Assembly: GCF_014839805.1 (NCBI RefSeq)
Contig: NC_051120.1
Span: 6,572,001-6,636,000 of the forward strand
Source: Manduca sexta
Lineage: Eukaryota > Arthropoda > Insecta > Lepidoptera > Sphingidae
Direction of reading: 5' to 3'
Length of the DNA: 64,000 nt
Positions 29,801 to 42,100 of this stretch are shown one piece after another (the first letter of the stretch is position 1; each line of letters opens with the position of its first letter). The notes beneath the pieces are model-generated. The model searched no databases, was not told the DNA's origin, and was given only the letters and a program-made list of their open reading frames with translations. A program made the translations under genes and the position numbers.

Positions 29801-32800
29801 TAAATATTTTTAATAACAATAACTGGAAAACGCGAAGAATAGGTAACAAAACGTAAAACAATAACTTTTGTTATTTTGTCTGTTTGGGCAAATGTAGGTT
29901 GGTGTATCACGCCAAAACCCATCATTGGATTCATAATCTAATAACTGAAGGATTTAAGCTTTATTTTGTTTATATTCAATATTTGCTCGCCGTTTTTCCT
30001 CCGTGGAAATCTTTTTATAAAGAAATGTTCCACTGTGTACTTTTTTCAGGATAAAACTACTCTATGCTAATTCATTAGTGTCCAGGGCTTGATGTTTTGC
30101 ATTCATTCCGCGCCTAGACGGCATAAATTTAGTAAATCGTAATGTTATACATTTTCGTTACATAAGGATCTAATAACTATGAGTCCAGTGCGATTAAATC
30201 TATACTAATATTTAAGCTGAATAGATTGTTTGTTTGAACGCGCTAATCTCATGAACATGAATACACTACTCCTCAGTTCTATAGGCTACCGTTTATCCCG
30301 GAAAGACTTATTCCCGCGGGTGCAGGTTGCAGCAATAGCCATTAAATAATAATCGTTCAGTGTACTTGAAGAAGGTAGAGTCGGTACAGAAACTATTGTT
30401 TTAACGCGCTAAGCTCTAAAATAACGTATTGGACTGAAAATTCTATAGTAATTGGATGCTATGCAACTTTATATCTTGCAATTGGTGACCCAGACATAGT
30501 CGCGAGTAAAACTAGTACATAATAAAATGCTATAATTTTATAAGTTGACAAACAGAAAATCGCCTTTAATACCATTGCACAACATTGTGTAAAAGATACA
30601 CGATTATGCTAATTTAATTTAACGAAAATATATTCCATTAAAAACAACATACACTAAAAAGAGTTGGAAGAAATCATCGATAGGTATATGATGGAACTAC
30701 GTTACTATTTTATAATATCGCTTAATAGCTTTTGCTCGCGGCTTCGCCTTTACTTTCCCAGGATAGAATGTAGCCTAAAACCTTCCCAGGGTCTTATCTA
30801 TCTATCTGTCTCCAAGCCAAATTTCATAAAAATTCGTTTGTAGATTTTGAGAAAATCGATAACTCACAGACAGACAGAAAAGGGGACTTTGTTTTATAAT
30901 ACATACATATGTATAGATAGATAGTCACAGAATACACCGCTGAGTGAATGATAAACGAACAATATATCCGGCGAACGTATACGAAGGGTTCAAATTGCTG
31001 TGTCACTATCAATAGCAAGGATTGGCCTCGATTCAAGTTTGCACTGTGATCGCTTTTACGTCATAAGGTCTTCGTGTAACACGACTCTATATAACATACA
31101 TAATTAACGATATGGGATAGGAACGAATGGCTGTAAACATAGGCGTAGCTAGTAGCTACCGTGCCCAGCCCAAGGATCTTATTCCCTGACAGTGTAAACT
31201 CGTAACATACCCCTGTTACGTCATCTTCGTGAAATTAGCGTGGATTAGTATTCTGTATGATAATTTCTATTGTCATAAATGCAACGCAGTACGTTACGTA
31301 CGCACTATCAATATAAGAACTGGCCAACAAAATGATTAAATATGCAATTATAAAGAATTGGAAGTCGTTTTGGTATTTTATATTTCATATTCTCCAGCCT
31401 GTTTTAATCAACGCGAAGTGCCAAGCAGCTGATGTTTGCGGCATCCTTTTCCTTAGTGGTCCTGGGCGAGGTCCTAGATACGAGAAAATAGGTCCCCGAT
31501 TAAAACAATTTGATAGAATGCTAAGATGCATTGATTAACCAGGGTGGTGACTTAAAATAAAAAGGTCTTTTGTTGGACATTGCGCGAGGTTTCTCGTCTA
31601 AGTGCGAATCCCCGGGCGGTTATATACATATATGTATTAGGCGGGATACCCACCCTCCGCCCTATCCGCCCAAAGCCGCCACTATGTTTATATCTCTAAA
31701 TACACTCATTTCTATAAGCAATACAAACAGTCAACACCATCCCAGATCTTTGTATTGCATAAAAGTGGAAGCTACGGGACGACGAGGCACAGGTCGCCGT
31801 GAAACATTAGTTGTTTATTTTCATAATGGCCAGTAATTTAGTTTAATGTCTACAATGTCCTTCAAACTGAAATACAATAGTGCTGGTATAATACTGTTTG
31901 GCGTCTCGACAGAAATTTGTTAATATCTATATATGACATTCCAGCTGGGTTATGACCTAAATGAGACCTACCAGGCTACCGTCTAAGTAGCTAGGTAATC
32001 GAGTTTTTCAAAAAAATAAATGTACGCAACGAAATAGTTTTTATGGAATATTGTTACTGAAAATTCTGTCTCATCCGCCTTTTTTGTTTGTCTTAACCCG
32101 TGAGGTAGCTGAATGTTTGCCGGCAAACATTGACAGCTACGCGTGTGACGGAAAAATAACCTTATTATGTAGTATATATGTAGTATATAAGGTTATAATC
32201 CCGTGACACACGCAAATGTCATGTAGCTGTCTTGGCTCGCCGGCGATTCACGAGAGACCAAGAGTTAATACATTCGTTCTGTCAAATAATAGATGAAATA
32301 AATGTAACATTTCTTAAAAACTATTTCGTTGCGTACATTTATTTCGTGAAATACTCATTATCACTATGGTTAGGTGTGTGAATAAAAACTAAATAAATTA
32401 GGTGTTACTTACTTTTTGTCATCCCAAATATCGTGTGTAAGTTACTGCTAGCCTTAAAAATACATCTCTCTCTATGGAGAATCATGTCTAAATTGTATTA
32501 GAAAAAATCGTAGATACAGCCTTAGCTGACCAAAGAATCGAACCGAGGACTTTCTGGGCCATAGTAATACTCTAATAAGATTGCAAACAAAATACAAAAC
32601 AAAACGGGAATATCGGCTTGTACAAAGAAACTGCCGAGCGTATTTTTTTTATTTTCCAAGATAAGTTGATATCCGACGTTACATCACGGCCGACATGGCA
32701 ACGCTTTCGCGACGTACCGTTTTATCTTGGATCGATTCTTACTGTCGCCGATAGGGGAAATAATGCATAACGCTGAACTGAAAATGCAAATAAAACATAG

Positions 32801-35800
32801 GGAGTAGTATTGGTGATCGAAACAACCATAATAGTTTAGTAATGGAATCTTTACTAATATTATTAAGAAGGAAAGTTTGTAGTTTTGTAGGGATTCAACT
32901 CTGAAACTGCTGACTAATTTAGGAAACTACACTGCTTCTGAGTGCTATAGACAACGTTTTAAACCGGAAAAACTTTTACATGCGGACGGATCCGCTGCAA
33001 AAAGCTAGTCATTTATCTTCGAAGAGGTAAACAAAAACGTAACTATGAGGATGTTGCTAGTGCTATCATTGAACTTAGCCAAGATTATTACAAACTGAAA
33101 TATATCTTCGAAAATTACGCACAACTCGTCATAAGATATAAATACGATAGACTTAAGATAACAGGTAATTTTATTTCCAGATTACTACCAAAGATAATAA
33201 ATGGCGGGATTGCCGGTATCGTTGGCGTGTCGGTGGTGTTCCCGCTGGACCTGGTCAAGACCCGGCTTCAGAACCAAACGGTCGGCCCGAAGGGAGAGAA
33301 ACAGTACAAAAGCATGTGAGTATAACTTTTCGTAAGATTAATTATGTCTCATGTTTACGCGAAGGTTAGACATTTAAATAAAACCCCTTCAGAGAAAATT
33401 ATAAAATCCGTAAAATAATTTTATTTACACTTTCGTCATTTTTTACAGCTATTATACCATTTCCTGCGAATTAAAAGCAAAAAAAAAGCAATGTCTCCTA
33501 CATGATATGCATGTTTATTATTATTATTTTTTATATTTGAGTGTTATAAAGAGAGGCGATAAAATTAATTATATATTATAATGGTTTGTCTTGTAACTAG
33601 TTTTGCTCACGGCTCCGCCCGCATCAGTATCTATAATGGGAATCTATTCCTTATGATATTTTTTTAGCGGTTGCAATAAACTGTATTCATATATATTTCA
33701 AGTTGGTATAGTACATGAGATAAGCTATGTGAGAGGCAATTGCGTTTTATATTATCAATAACAATATACAATAACTATTAAGATTGATTTTATAATTTTA
33801 TATTATTCAATAAATATCGCTAAAGATAATGCAATATTGGCCACATTGCCCTATTTTCACGGTTATAAGAGTCATTACAACACTAGGTTAATTGCCGTAG
33901 CGACATTTTATAAATAGCTTCAATTAGTGCGATAAAAATAACATGTTATTAACCTATAACGCTTTGGATCGTACGATCGAGGTGTTCATTTTTAACCGAC
34001 TTCAAAAAAGTAGGAGGTTCTCAATTCGGCTGTATGTTAATTTTTTATTTTTTGTTGTGTGTTTGTTACGCAATTACTCCGCCAATTGTGGACTAATTTA
34101 AACTTCTTTTTTTGTTCGAAAGGAAATACTTCTGAAGTAGTCCCACAGTCACTAGGTTAGAATCTGATAATTGGATCCAGGAGAAATCGAGGGCGACCCT
34201 CAAATTTGATAGGCCAACACATCGTTTTTTGTAAAGAATGTACTCAACTACATTTAAAAAAACAACATAGTAAGACTACTTCGGTGACGTAGTTGTATTA
34301 CGGTACGGCTGCAGTGTTGAGGTCTCGGATTCGATCACCAGGTCGGGCAAAGTGATATTGGGTTTACTTACTCAGTGTCAGCCCGGAGTCTCGAATTTGT
34401 GCTCGATATGACGATAGGCTCGCCGTTTATCACAACATGGGACAGAATACTCACGGCGAAAAGTGTGTGCACCACTTGCGCCTCTGCCTATCCTCTCAGG
34501 GACAAAAGGCGTGAGTATATATCGAAATAAGGTAGATCTTGGGGACGATTACGGTTTCTTTTACTAAAAGTATATTTTACTATACGCATTGGCCAAGATG
34601 TAGGCCCCTCACAATTGTCAATGAGTGATTCATTTATATTGGCTCGCATCGGCGATAGAGTTGACGCGCTGCCAATAAATCCTCTTGGATATTATTTATG
34701 ATTCGTAGTATTGATATATTTTGCATGGCAATTACTACTTGCGTCGCCAGCGAGACTTTGTAAGACTCTTAGCTATAAAAACAAGATATTATTGGGCGCA
34801 TTAATATGAAAGAAGACAACTTAGAGCCAATTTTGTTATTGCCAATTTAAGCAAATCGTGTTTATATACATACTTTGAATCATTTTGCTCGTTAGAGTTT
34901 GGCTCGTTAAACTTTTTTAAATAGATGAAACTGTTTACAACCCACGAGGAGTTAATTTAGTTTTACAAATGATGTATGTTACGTAGCTACAGCATGAAAT
35001 CCATTACGCGTATCGTTTTCAGAGAAATATAAAACGATTCTTGAGTATTACCTACCTTTAAGGCTTGCTTGTATTAAGAAATTGAAATTGTATAATTAAT
35101 TTATAATAAGCGATATTCAAATACAAATTGATTAAAACTGTTTTTCATATACAAATAAAACCTACTTGTGAAATATTGAGTAAAAGATATATTTACACTT
35201 TTAACATAAGGGTAGACATGGCGCAACAACAGCAACCGCTTTTGGTCGTGTGAATTCCGTCACATGATGTGATAGGGAGCGAATCTATTGCCGAACCAAG
35301 CACAAATTCCAGATTCCATACTGATACGGAGCAAAAAATCCAATATCAAATAACCCAACTCGGAGATTAAATACTAGATTTCAGCTACGCTACTATGCCA
35401 GTAAGGGCTGGCACATATATGGCGGAGCGCAGCGCAAAGAATTTTTTTGCTGCCAAACTATGATCGACATTGTCTTCATTAAGATAATATTTTCAATCCA
35501 TAACACAAGAAGAAATTGCATTAGATTGTTGTGTTAATTGATTTTGAATATTAATTCACTTTCGCTCCGCTGCGCCATTTCTGCGCCGGCCCTAAGGCAG
35601 TTATTCTTTTGAACTAAAATGCAATGAAAATAATGATTTATGTTTGTGTGAATGTAACTCACTTTTCGGACGACCAACACAGTCTCCCCGTGACAATGAA
35701 GGCGTGTTCGAATCGTCAGGAGAAAATTATCACAAAACCGCGATAAAATCCGAAAAATAGTTTTATTTCAACGTAAAGTAAATGTTTTTATTTTCTTAAT

Positions 35801-38800
35801 TATAATATTAAATACCGCGATAAAATCCGAACAATAGTTTTATTTTTAACCGATTTCAAAAAAGGAGGAGGTTATTGATTCGAGGTGTATTGTTTTTAAT
35901 GTAATTATTTTCTTAAAGGTTGGACTGCTTCAAGAAGACGTACGCGGCGGAGGGCTACTTCGGCATGTACCGCGGTTCCGCCGTCAATATAATTCTCATC
36001 ACGCCAGAGAAGGCCATCAAGCTCGCCGCTAACGACATGTTCCGACACTATCTCACGTTACCTGATGGGTATGATTAATCATTTCTTATCATAACTACAC
36101 GGAATTCTATCGCATAATGTTCGCAATGATAAGTGTCAATTTTAAATTTCTTTTTATATTTAAAATGATTGCCTACCGTGTAAACTGATATTATATCTAT
36201 ATTTAAAGGTTGCTTGCATTTCTATTCTTGTTTAGGTGTGTTAAATATGATTTCCTAGTAACGAATTTGTATATATGATTTGGTTTAAAAAAAATAATTA
36301 CGGCCGATTTCATTGGCCGCCATTTTCAATAAACGATCCCAATAGTATTTTTCGATCTATCAGAAAAATTGATCTATCAGGGCCAATATTATTTTGATTG
36401 ATTCATTCTTGGAATCGGATTAAAGATTGAGATTGGGATCGGTTATTGAAAACAGCTGTAAAAAATCCAAATCGACAACTTCGGATAAATGTCAAAAATA
36501 AACCGATCAAAAGTCAGCTAATAATAAATATATCAAACGATGTTTTTGATTGGTTCATTTTAGCTATCGATCAGAAACTAGCAAATTTGACCGTTTATTG
36601 AAGTCGGCAGGTTGACACAACAATTTTATTGATAGATTCTGTAAGGCCAGAAACATTCATTGAAGTGTGTACTCAATAATCTATCAATTCGATAGGTGTT
36701 TGATTGCCTATTGAGGTCTATTACGTTAATTCACTGGGAAGTTGTTGAAGGTTATACTATATGTATAAGCTCACGCTTTTATTTACGAAAGGATAGGCTG
36801 ATTTGTTACGAGTGCACCACGCCATTTGTTCTTCAACTCTTCTATTGATCTTTGCTTTACTTGATGTAAGAGTAACCTATCTTTATATTGGTAAGAATCA
36901 TGTAGGTGATTGATCTTTGTTTTTTTAAATCTAAAACTCATTTTGATACTATAGTATTTTTTTCATATACTGACCTACTGCTTAGACAGGGCTCCCTTTA
37001 TTACTAAAACACTAGCCCTTAGTTCATCACTAGTGCGTATCTTGGCAATATTCATAAATCGTCACACAAACATGAATTGTCAATATGTTTTTGTTTATCA
37101 GATCGTTGCCAGTTTTACGCCAAATGGTAGCGGGTGGTCTAGCAGGCGCGTGCCAGATCGTCATCACGACTCCCATGGAGCTTCTCAAAATACAGATGCA
37201 GGACGCTGGACGTGTCGCCGCGCAGGCTAAAGCGGGTTTGTTATATTTGCACTACCATTGGCCGTTTTTAATTTTCTAATTTTAATTTTCGATTCCATTC
37301 CGAAAATTGACCAATCAAAATACGTCATTTGAAGCTTGCCGTAAAAACTTTGTTGTGATTGGTCCATTTTCGTGATAGATTGGAAAAACCGTTTGGAATG
37401 GTTTATTGAAAACGGCGGTGTACTGTTCAAAATGAAAATTGCAATTTGGGTATAAGTATTTATAATTATGGAATTTATAGAATATCGTTCGCCTTCAGTT
37501 AAGTTTTTTGTTACGAGATCATCATCATCATCATCATTAGTCACATAAAGTCCACTGCTGAAAATAAGCCTCCCCCAAAGATTTCCAGACGGACCTTTCA
37601 AAAGCGGCCTGTATCCAGCATGTTGTTAAGAGATACCCGATGAATATTTGAACTAGAAGTAGTGAGTAGTGGGATTAGCACTATTATTGAATTAAGCCTA
37701 CCTTCTTATAATTTCAGAAGACGTGTACCTGTTAAGTTGAAATAGTAATGTACATTGTCCACAGAGGGACGCACAATCCAGCGCATCACAGCACTAGAAC
37801 TCACCAAGAAGCTGCTGAGGGAGCGAGGTATCTTCGGGCTGTACAAGGGCGTGACGGCGACGGCGGCGCGCGACGTGTCCTTCAGCGTGGTGTACTTCCC
37901 GCTGTTCGCCACGCTCAACGACCTCGGGCCCAAGGAGCCTAGTGGACACACACCTTTCTGGTAAGTGGTAAGCGGCTCTTCGTGTAACAGACGGCAATTT
38001 GAGCCCACTAACGTATAATAAAATTCCCCGCTACGTATGTGTGTGAAGTATTCCATAATTTAAGGGTTCTTAACTGACGGCATTATTAAACCAGTCTGTG
38101 TACGTTGGAATGTTTCTTCGACTGTAAAACGTTATAGATAATGGAAGTCTCTCTCGGAATATTTTTTATACTTTACATAAATATAAATGAAGACAAAAAA
38201 TTGTTATTTTACAGAAAATAATAAAAATAAAAAAATGCCATACGGAACCTTTGGTGCGCTAGTCTGACTACAACTTGACCAATTTTATTTAATACATATA
38301 AAAATAAATCATCATTGACCCAAATTCAAAACTGATTCCATACATCGTCCATTCTCAGGTGGTCGTTCGTGTCTGGCTGCGCGGCCGGTTCTACGGCAGC
38401 GCTGGCCGTCAACCCCATGGACGTGGTGAAGACGCGCATGCAGACTCTCACCAAGGGCACCGGCGAGCGACAGTACTCCTCCATCATGGACTGTGTCGCG
38501 TGAGTGTTAACATTGACGATAGTTTACGTCATCATCATTATTGTCAACGCTAAAATTAATAACGAAACTGCAGTGTTAACGTTACCGTTTTTATTGAATA
38601 TTTCATCAACATTTTGATCCTCATCCTTCTTATTGACAACCTCCCCATCATTATTGAAAACGTCATCGTCAATATCATTATATTCTTATTCATCAATGAC
38701 ATCGTTATCTACAATGCTGTCAGTGACGTTTACAATACTGTCATCTGTAATTATCGCTTACTTAACATCTTTATCGTCATAATGAGCTATACCTTCCCAA

Positions 38801-39123
38801 GTACAGTAGATCAAGAGGCCTCAGTGGAATTTCATTTAATATTTCGATTCCATTGTAATAAAGAAAGGCGTGTAACGCTATACTGCAATTCTTGTTAACC
38901 ATATCTCACGCCTTAGATTACAATTCCGTAGCTAGAAAAGGTAATTATTTAGTCATTTTTAAAAAATCTTCTTTTGTATAACAGGAAAACAATGAAGTAC
39001 GAAGGCCCGACGGCGTTCTTCAAAGGCGGCGCATGCCGTATGATAGTCATCGCCCCGCTCTTTGGTATCGCCCAGGCGGTCTACTACATCGGCATAGCGG
39101 AGTACATGCTTGGCTACAAGTAA
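20805..39123 (+). CDS. GC1: Mitochondrial glutamate carrier (SLC25A22/GC1 type)
   Basis: Inner-membrane carrier expected to bring glutamate with a proton into mitochondria. Exons: 20805-20851, 33181-33315, 35919-36068, 37102-37235, 37765-37960, 38359-38499, 38985-39123; all phases agree, 942 nt, 313 aa, normal for the family. The first exon encodes [15 protein letters not shown] and is joined by TC|A to [20 protein letters not shown]. The three repeats carry the mitochondrial-carrier signatures [20 protein letters not shown] and [31 protein letters not shown] and [18 protein letters not shown] are typical of glutamate carriers rather than other SLC25 members. The 12.3-kb first intron is unusual beside the short others, and holds many repeats. 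The tiny first exon is assigned because its phase, its length and the KFSLLPK junction fit. Moira follows on the same strand 4.8 kb downstream. Confidence 0.95.
24118..24325 (+). repeat. Left arm of a 0.2-kb inverted repeat
   Basis: Shares GTAGGCGGTAATTTG, GTAATATTG, AAGGCCAACA, TTTTATTGCTGCA and AAATATTTCACATAAAAA with the reverse complement of 26010-26225. A third, direct, more diverged copy lies at about 24365-24475 (GCAAGGCTAACATTTTATTG). Confidence 0.7.
24647..24696 (+). repeat. Perfect 23-bp hairpin with GAAA loop
   Basis: Arms 24647-24669 and 24674-24696 are exact reverse complements (arm centre AATGATTTATGATTATG). The four-base loop is GAAA. Confidence 0.85.
25547..25578 (+). repeat. 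Perfect 14-bp hairpin inside a larger foldback
   Basis: ACCGTCTCTCGATG, loop GATA, then CATCGAGAGACGGT. Outside it ATTTAATTGTATT at about 25452 pairs with AATACAATTAAAT at about 25587-25600, giving a two-level foldback of about 150 bases. Confidence 0.8.
26010..26225 (-). repeat. Right arm of a 0.2-kb inverted repeat
   Basis: Reverse complement of the arm at 24118-24325, with about 1.7 kb between the arms. Outer parts also match loosely (CGGTTCCACGTCGACGCCTT against CGGTTTTACGTGGACGCATT). Confidence 0.7.
28130..28325 (+). mobile_element. LINE-type 3' tail ending in (TTA)n
   Basis: GGATGAAAACATCGTGAGGA, then AGAAGTTCTCTATAGG, GGCCAGCGTGGTGGACTAAG, TGGGCAAGTATATAATACAG and a TTA-rich end. This tail is dispersed in moth genomes. 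A second, truncated copy on the other strand closes the window at 63896-64000. Confidence 0.7.
28529..28669. mobile_element. 141-bp MITE with TGAGGGTCTA termini
   Basis: Starts TGAGGGTCTACTTCGAAA and ends TTTTCGAAATAGACCCTCA. The interior has short palindromic motifs around ATCGGATTC and GGATCCG. No coding content. Confidence 0.7.
29190..29445 (-). mobile_element. tRNA-headed SINE, copy 1
   Basis: On the minus strand the head reads GCCTCGGTGGCGTAGG (A-box-like) and later GGGTTCGAATCCCGGG (B box), so it carries an RNA polymerase III promoter of tRNA origin. The body contains GGCGATAGGCTCGCCCCCTA and GACGGAATACAC. Related copies lie at 34274-34525 (plus), 35205-35405 (minus, degraded) and 63247-63425 (minus). 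Confidence 0.8.
29451..29514 (+). repeat. 19-bp inverted repeat next to SINE
   Basis: AGACATTGAAATAAAACTA at 29451-29469 pairs exactly with TAGTTTTATTTCAATGTCT at 29496-29514. The loop contains GCGGATTTTATCGGCGG. Variants of this stem (GCGATAAAATCCG and AATAGTTTTATTT) occur at about 35735-35775 and 35815-35845. Confidence 0.8.
30199..30345 (+). mobile_element. Helitron-like repeat fragment
   Basis: Begins TCTATACTAATATTTAAGC and continues TTGTTTGTTTGAACGCGC and TAATCTCATGAACATG, the same head as the copy at 19671-19972 in the opposite orientation. Confidence 0.55.
30735..30905 (-). mobile_element. Dispersed repeat related to copies in the regucalcin introns
   Basis: Minus strand contains TCTGTCTGTCTGTGAGTTAT, AATTTTTATGAAATTTGG and CGAAGCCGCGAGCAAAAG. 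The same order of motifs appears on plus at 46330-46535 and 47225-47415. Confidence 0.65.
31175..31319. mobile_element. MITE, diverged copy of the 48823-49001 element
   Basis: Shares AGTGTAAAC, CGTAAC, GTATTCTGTA, AATTTCTAT, ATAAATGCAACGC and GTTACG in the same order with the element at 48823-49001. Confidence 0.5.
32014..32344. mobile_element. 331-bp MITE with perfect 30-bp terminal inverted repeats
   Basis: The first 30 bases, AAATAAATGTACGCAACGAA then ATAGTTTTTA, are exactly the reverse complement of the last 30. The interior carries a perfect 20-base palindrome, AATGTTTGCCGGCAAACATT at 32112-32131, and a shorter inverted pair ATAACCTTAT/ATAAGGTTAT. No coding capacity. Perfect ends suggest a recent insertion. 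Confidence 0.85.
34274..34525 (+). mobile_element. tRNA-headed SINE, copy 2
   Basis: Starts GACTACTTCGGTGACGTAGT; B-box-like GATTCGATCACCAGGTCGG; body CGATATGACGATAGGCTCGC and GACAGAATACTCACGGCGAA. Lies in intron 2 of the carrier gene on the sense strand. Confidence 0.75.
35205..35405 (-). mobile_element. tRNA-headed SINE, copy 3 (degraded)
   Basis: Shares TGATGTGATAGGGAGCGAAT, CACAAATTCCAGA and ACTGATACGGAGCAAAAAAT with the other copies. The B box is damaged. Confidence 0.6.
36313..36460. mobile_element. MITE with TTTTCAATAAACGATCCC-type ends
   Basis: GCCATTTTCAATAAACGATC at about 36318 mirrors GATCGGTTATTGAAAACAGC at about 36437-36456. Similar ends (TTATTGAAAACGGCGG at about 37403-37420, and GGCGGTTTTCAATAACC at about 58325) mark relatives. 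Confidence 0.55.
37505..37622 (-). mobile_element. LINE-type 3' tail with ATC microsatellite
   Basis: An ATC repeat followed by CCACTGCTGAAAATAAGCCT, CCCCCAAAGATTTCCAGACG and GCGGCCTGTATCCAGC: the 3' end of a common lepidopteran non-LTR element read on the minus strand. Confidence 0.6.
38515..38780 (+). repeat. Degenerate ATCATT/GTCAT-rich simple repeat in carrier intron 6
   Basis: Irregular alternation of TCATCATT, ATTATTG, AACGTCATCG and similar words. An open frame across it (38614-38898) gives an Ile/Asn/Val-rich peptide and is an artefact. Confidence 0.55.
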
Positions 39124-42100
39124 ACTAACATTCAACTAAATAAATATTTTGAGTTCCTCACAAACTCCAAAAGTTGGAACACCATGTACATGGTGTTTAT
39201 GAACTAGTTTTTGATCAACAATTAAATGTATATACTGAAGTAATAGATATCAATCAAACAGAAAGACAGATTTAAGACATAGTCGAAATTATTTTGTGAT
39301 TAATTGAATATCTTTGTTTTTAAGTTTAAAGTTGTTTGCGCTGAAGTCTCATGACAAACCTCTTATAATTTTAAATTGTCTATGGTAATGGTCGATATGT
39401 GCTCTTATAAATTATCTCCGAAACAATGAGGGGTTAATCCATTGAATTTGTTATATGGTACAACCCATTGTGCTTTCGATAGAGATGTGAAGGGCATAAC
39501 TATTCCATATCGATAAAAAATAGTATGTGCGCATAAGATGTCGTTAATTTCAATTCATTTTGCTGTCTATAAAAAACAGTTTACACACAATAGAAGTAAA
39601 TGGTTGTAAGCTAAAAAAGAAATTTAGGTGGCAAAAACAATTTGAAAGAAAATTTGCTATTCTAAATGTAATTTTTAAATTTTAGTTCAGGTACAAAATT
39701 GATAAAGGTCGACTTGATTGATAAAGATTAGCTGGGTGCAGGCCATTTCAAACAGGTCAATCTGAAAAGCTTTATTGTAGCCTGTATTCAGCAAAGAATA
39801 TCTTGAGGCCGATGGTAATAACGAATAAAATTTCGAATTACACCGTTTTTTAATATTGTGAATAAGATTATTTTCCGGTATTTTAATGACATCCTGCGCG
39901 TGCGATATAATTAGGCAGATGACATTAATTAATTTAGCATGTAAGACGTGCATTTCTATTGTCACTGGATTCGTTTATTTTGTAACCTTTTGAAGCGTTA
40001 CGGAGCTCAAGTTTATAATTAATTATTTCTAGTTTCATTTTTAGTAAATGTTAAAGTGATATTATTACTAATTTATTTTTTTGTTGAAATTGTTGCCATA
40101 TGTTTTTTTTTTATTTTAGTATCATGTTTGTTGAACACATTTTTATACATACTTTGCGAATGTGTTTTCACATAATGCATTTATTGTTAGACGCTGAATG
40201 AATTGTGTTATGAATAATATCCTCTTCTGATGGTATACTTCAATTAGCTTTGATGTGTAATGCTAATCAATTATAATAATGACAATAATTACACCTGGTG
40301 TGGGTTTAGCTAGGGATGTATTCAATGTTCTAGGATAAATGTATTGATGTCAATTCTAGTTCTTCAAATAATCTAAAAAAAAATGAAATTGTCAATGGAG
40401 AATTATTAAACTGTCAATAAAAACACTAGGATTTATTAGTCAGGCTCTGTTTTTTTGAAAATTAAATTTGCGTATGAGTGAAAACCAAAATTAGTAAATA
40501 TAAAGTCATGTCCTCCATAGTTTTAAAGTGTTTCTATTGGCTCCAATTTAAAATTGTTTCGCAATATCGATATAAATTGGATCAATTTTTAAATCGTAAT
40601 CTCTATGAATTGTTTTCTTCATAATTATTTTGAATTGGTGCCTAGAAACGTGTATATCATAAAAACAGTGCCAATCATTTGAAATACTGTTATATTAACT
40701 CATTTTGAGCATGTCTCCTTTGTTTTTTACAAAAAGACAAAGTTTTGTGTATCATGCATATTTGTCTATATTTTGTAATTATAGCTTCGCTAGTTTACAT
40801 GAAATACTTTGTGAAGCAATTTGTGCTGTGATTTTATTATATTTACTACCTGTGTATCGGGCCTTTAAGGCACTTTTTTTTAGCAATTAATTATGAACAT
40901 TTTCAAATACAATACATCTATAATCTTACTTAAAAATCTGTTTTTCTATTACTTATTTCAATAATGAAGCCAATTTTATTAAGGACAAATGGTTAAGGAA
41001 TTTTGAACTTTAGGTATGGGTAATTCGTTTTTTTCCACTTACTGAACTCATCTTTAAAACCTAATTATGTTATGGCCCGATGCCGTTATTATGAATTGCT
41101 TATTAATTCAATGTATTTTAACTCACAGTAATTGCTGCTGATATTTTTTAATCGTAAATGTTCTAAACTAGCCACACGGAATCTGAAGACAACTTGTCTG
41201 AATTAGTAGTGGACATAATGTTGAAAAAAATTAAATGTATGTTAGCTAATGGATAATATGGTTTAACTCTTTCACGCATTTCACTCAAACGTTACGTCTT
41301 TTAATTGCGATGGACTTTCTATTAGAAAAATGACCGGAAAATTATTGCCAGTGATTCCTTTTGCATGGTCATTTTGATATAGATTGACGAAAAGTACAAT
41401 ATAAAGCGAACTAATTTTTAAACTGCGTGAAAGGGTTAAATATTATAGAAAAAATGTATGTGTGTTATATGTCTATAAATTGTTATGCGAATAGATATCT
41501 CATTCAGCTTCGATGGACTTGTTGTGTAGCGCTATGTTTATAAGCACAATTCATCCACAAAAATGTGTCGCTTGCACTTACCGTCCCCATTTGATGACAA
41601 TAACATATCGTTGTAATATATATTGTTTTTTTTTTGTGTGTCAATTACGATGGATATGCACTTCTAATAGTATTCTTAATCAATGTTGGTATTGTATATG
41701 AAATATTGCGGCTAGAATCTTAATAAATTATCGGTGCATTGCTGTATTTGTCATACCATGCCTTTTATTCAATGAAGGGAAATTGTTACATGTTGCATAC
41801 TATTAACACGCTTTATTATAGTTTTAGATATCTACTAAAATCTTAGACACAATAAAACATTTACCGTGTACTATAGTCCTTTTATTTTGTATTTTAAAAT
41901 ATTTCCAACAGAATATGTAGATATAAATCATCGACGGAATTTAATAATCTAACAGTTACAGGGGTTATGAATAAATATACATACATACTTTATTTTTACT
42001 GCACATAACACATTTAAATTCTTCATATCTATATATATAAAAATGAATTGCTGTTCGTTAGTCTCGCTAAAACTCGAGAACGGCTGAACGGATTTATCTT

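Larger units (their letters stand above)
20852..33180 (+). other. 12.3-kb first intron of the mitochondrial carrier gene
   Basis: No coding exon on either strand. It is a repeat-rich intron: a region bounded by an 18-bp inverted repeat (23122-27571), two inverted 0.2-kb arms inside it, several perfect hairpins, a LINE-type tail (28130-28325), a small MITE (28529-28669), a SINE (29190-29445), Helitron-like pieces (30199-30345, 30735-30905), and MITEs at 31175-31319 and 32014-32344. Confidence 0.7.

Noticed and set aside
38614..38898. 94-codon Ile/Val/Asn-rich open frame
   Set aside because: Produced by a degenerate ATC/GTC simple repeat in an intron of the carrier gene.
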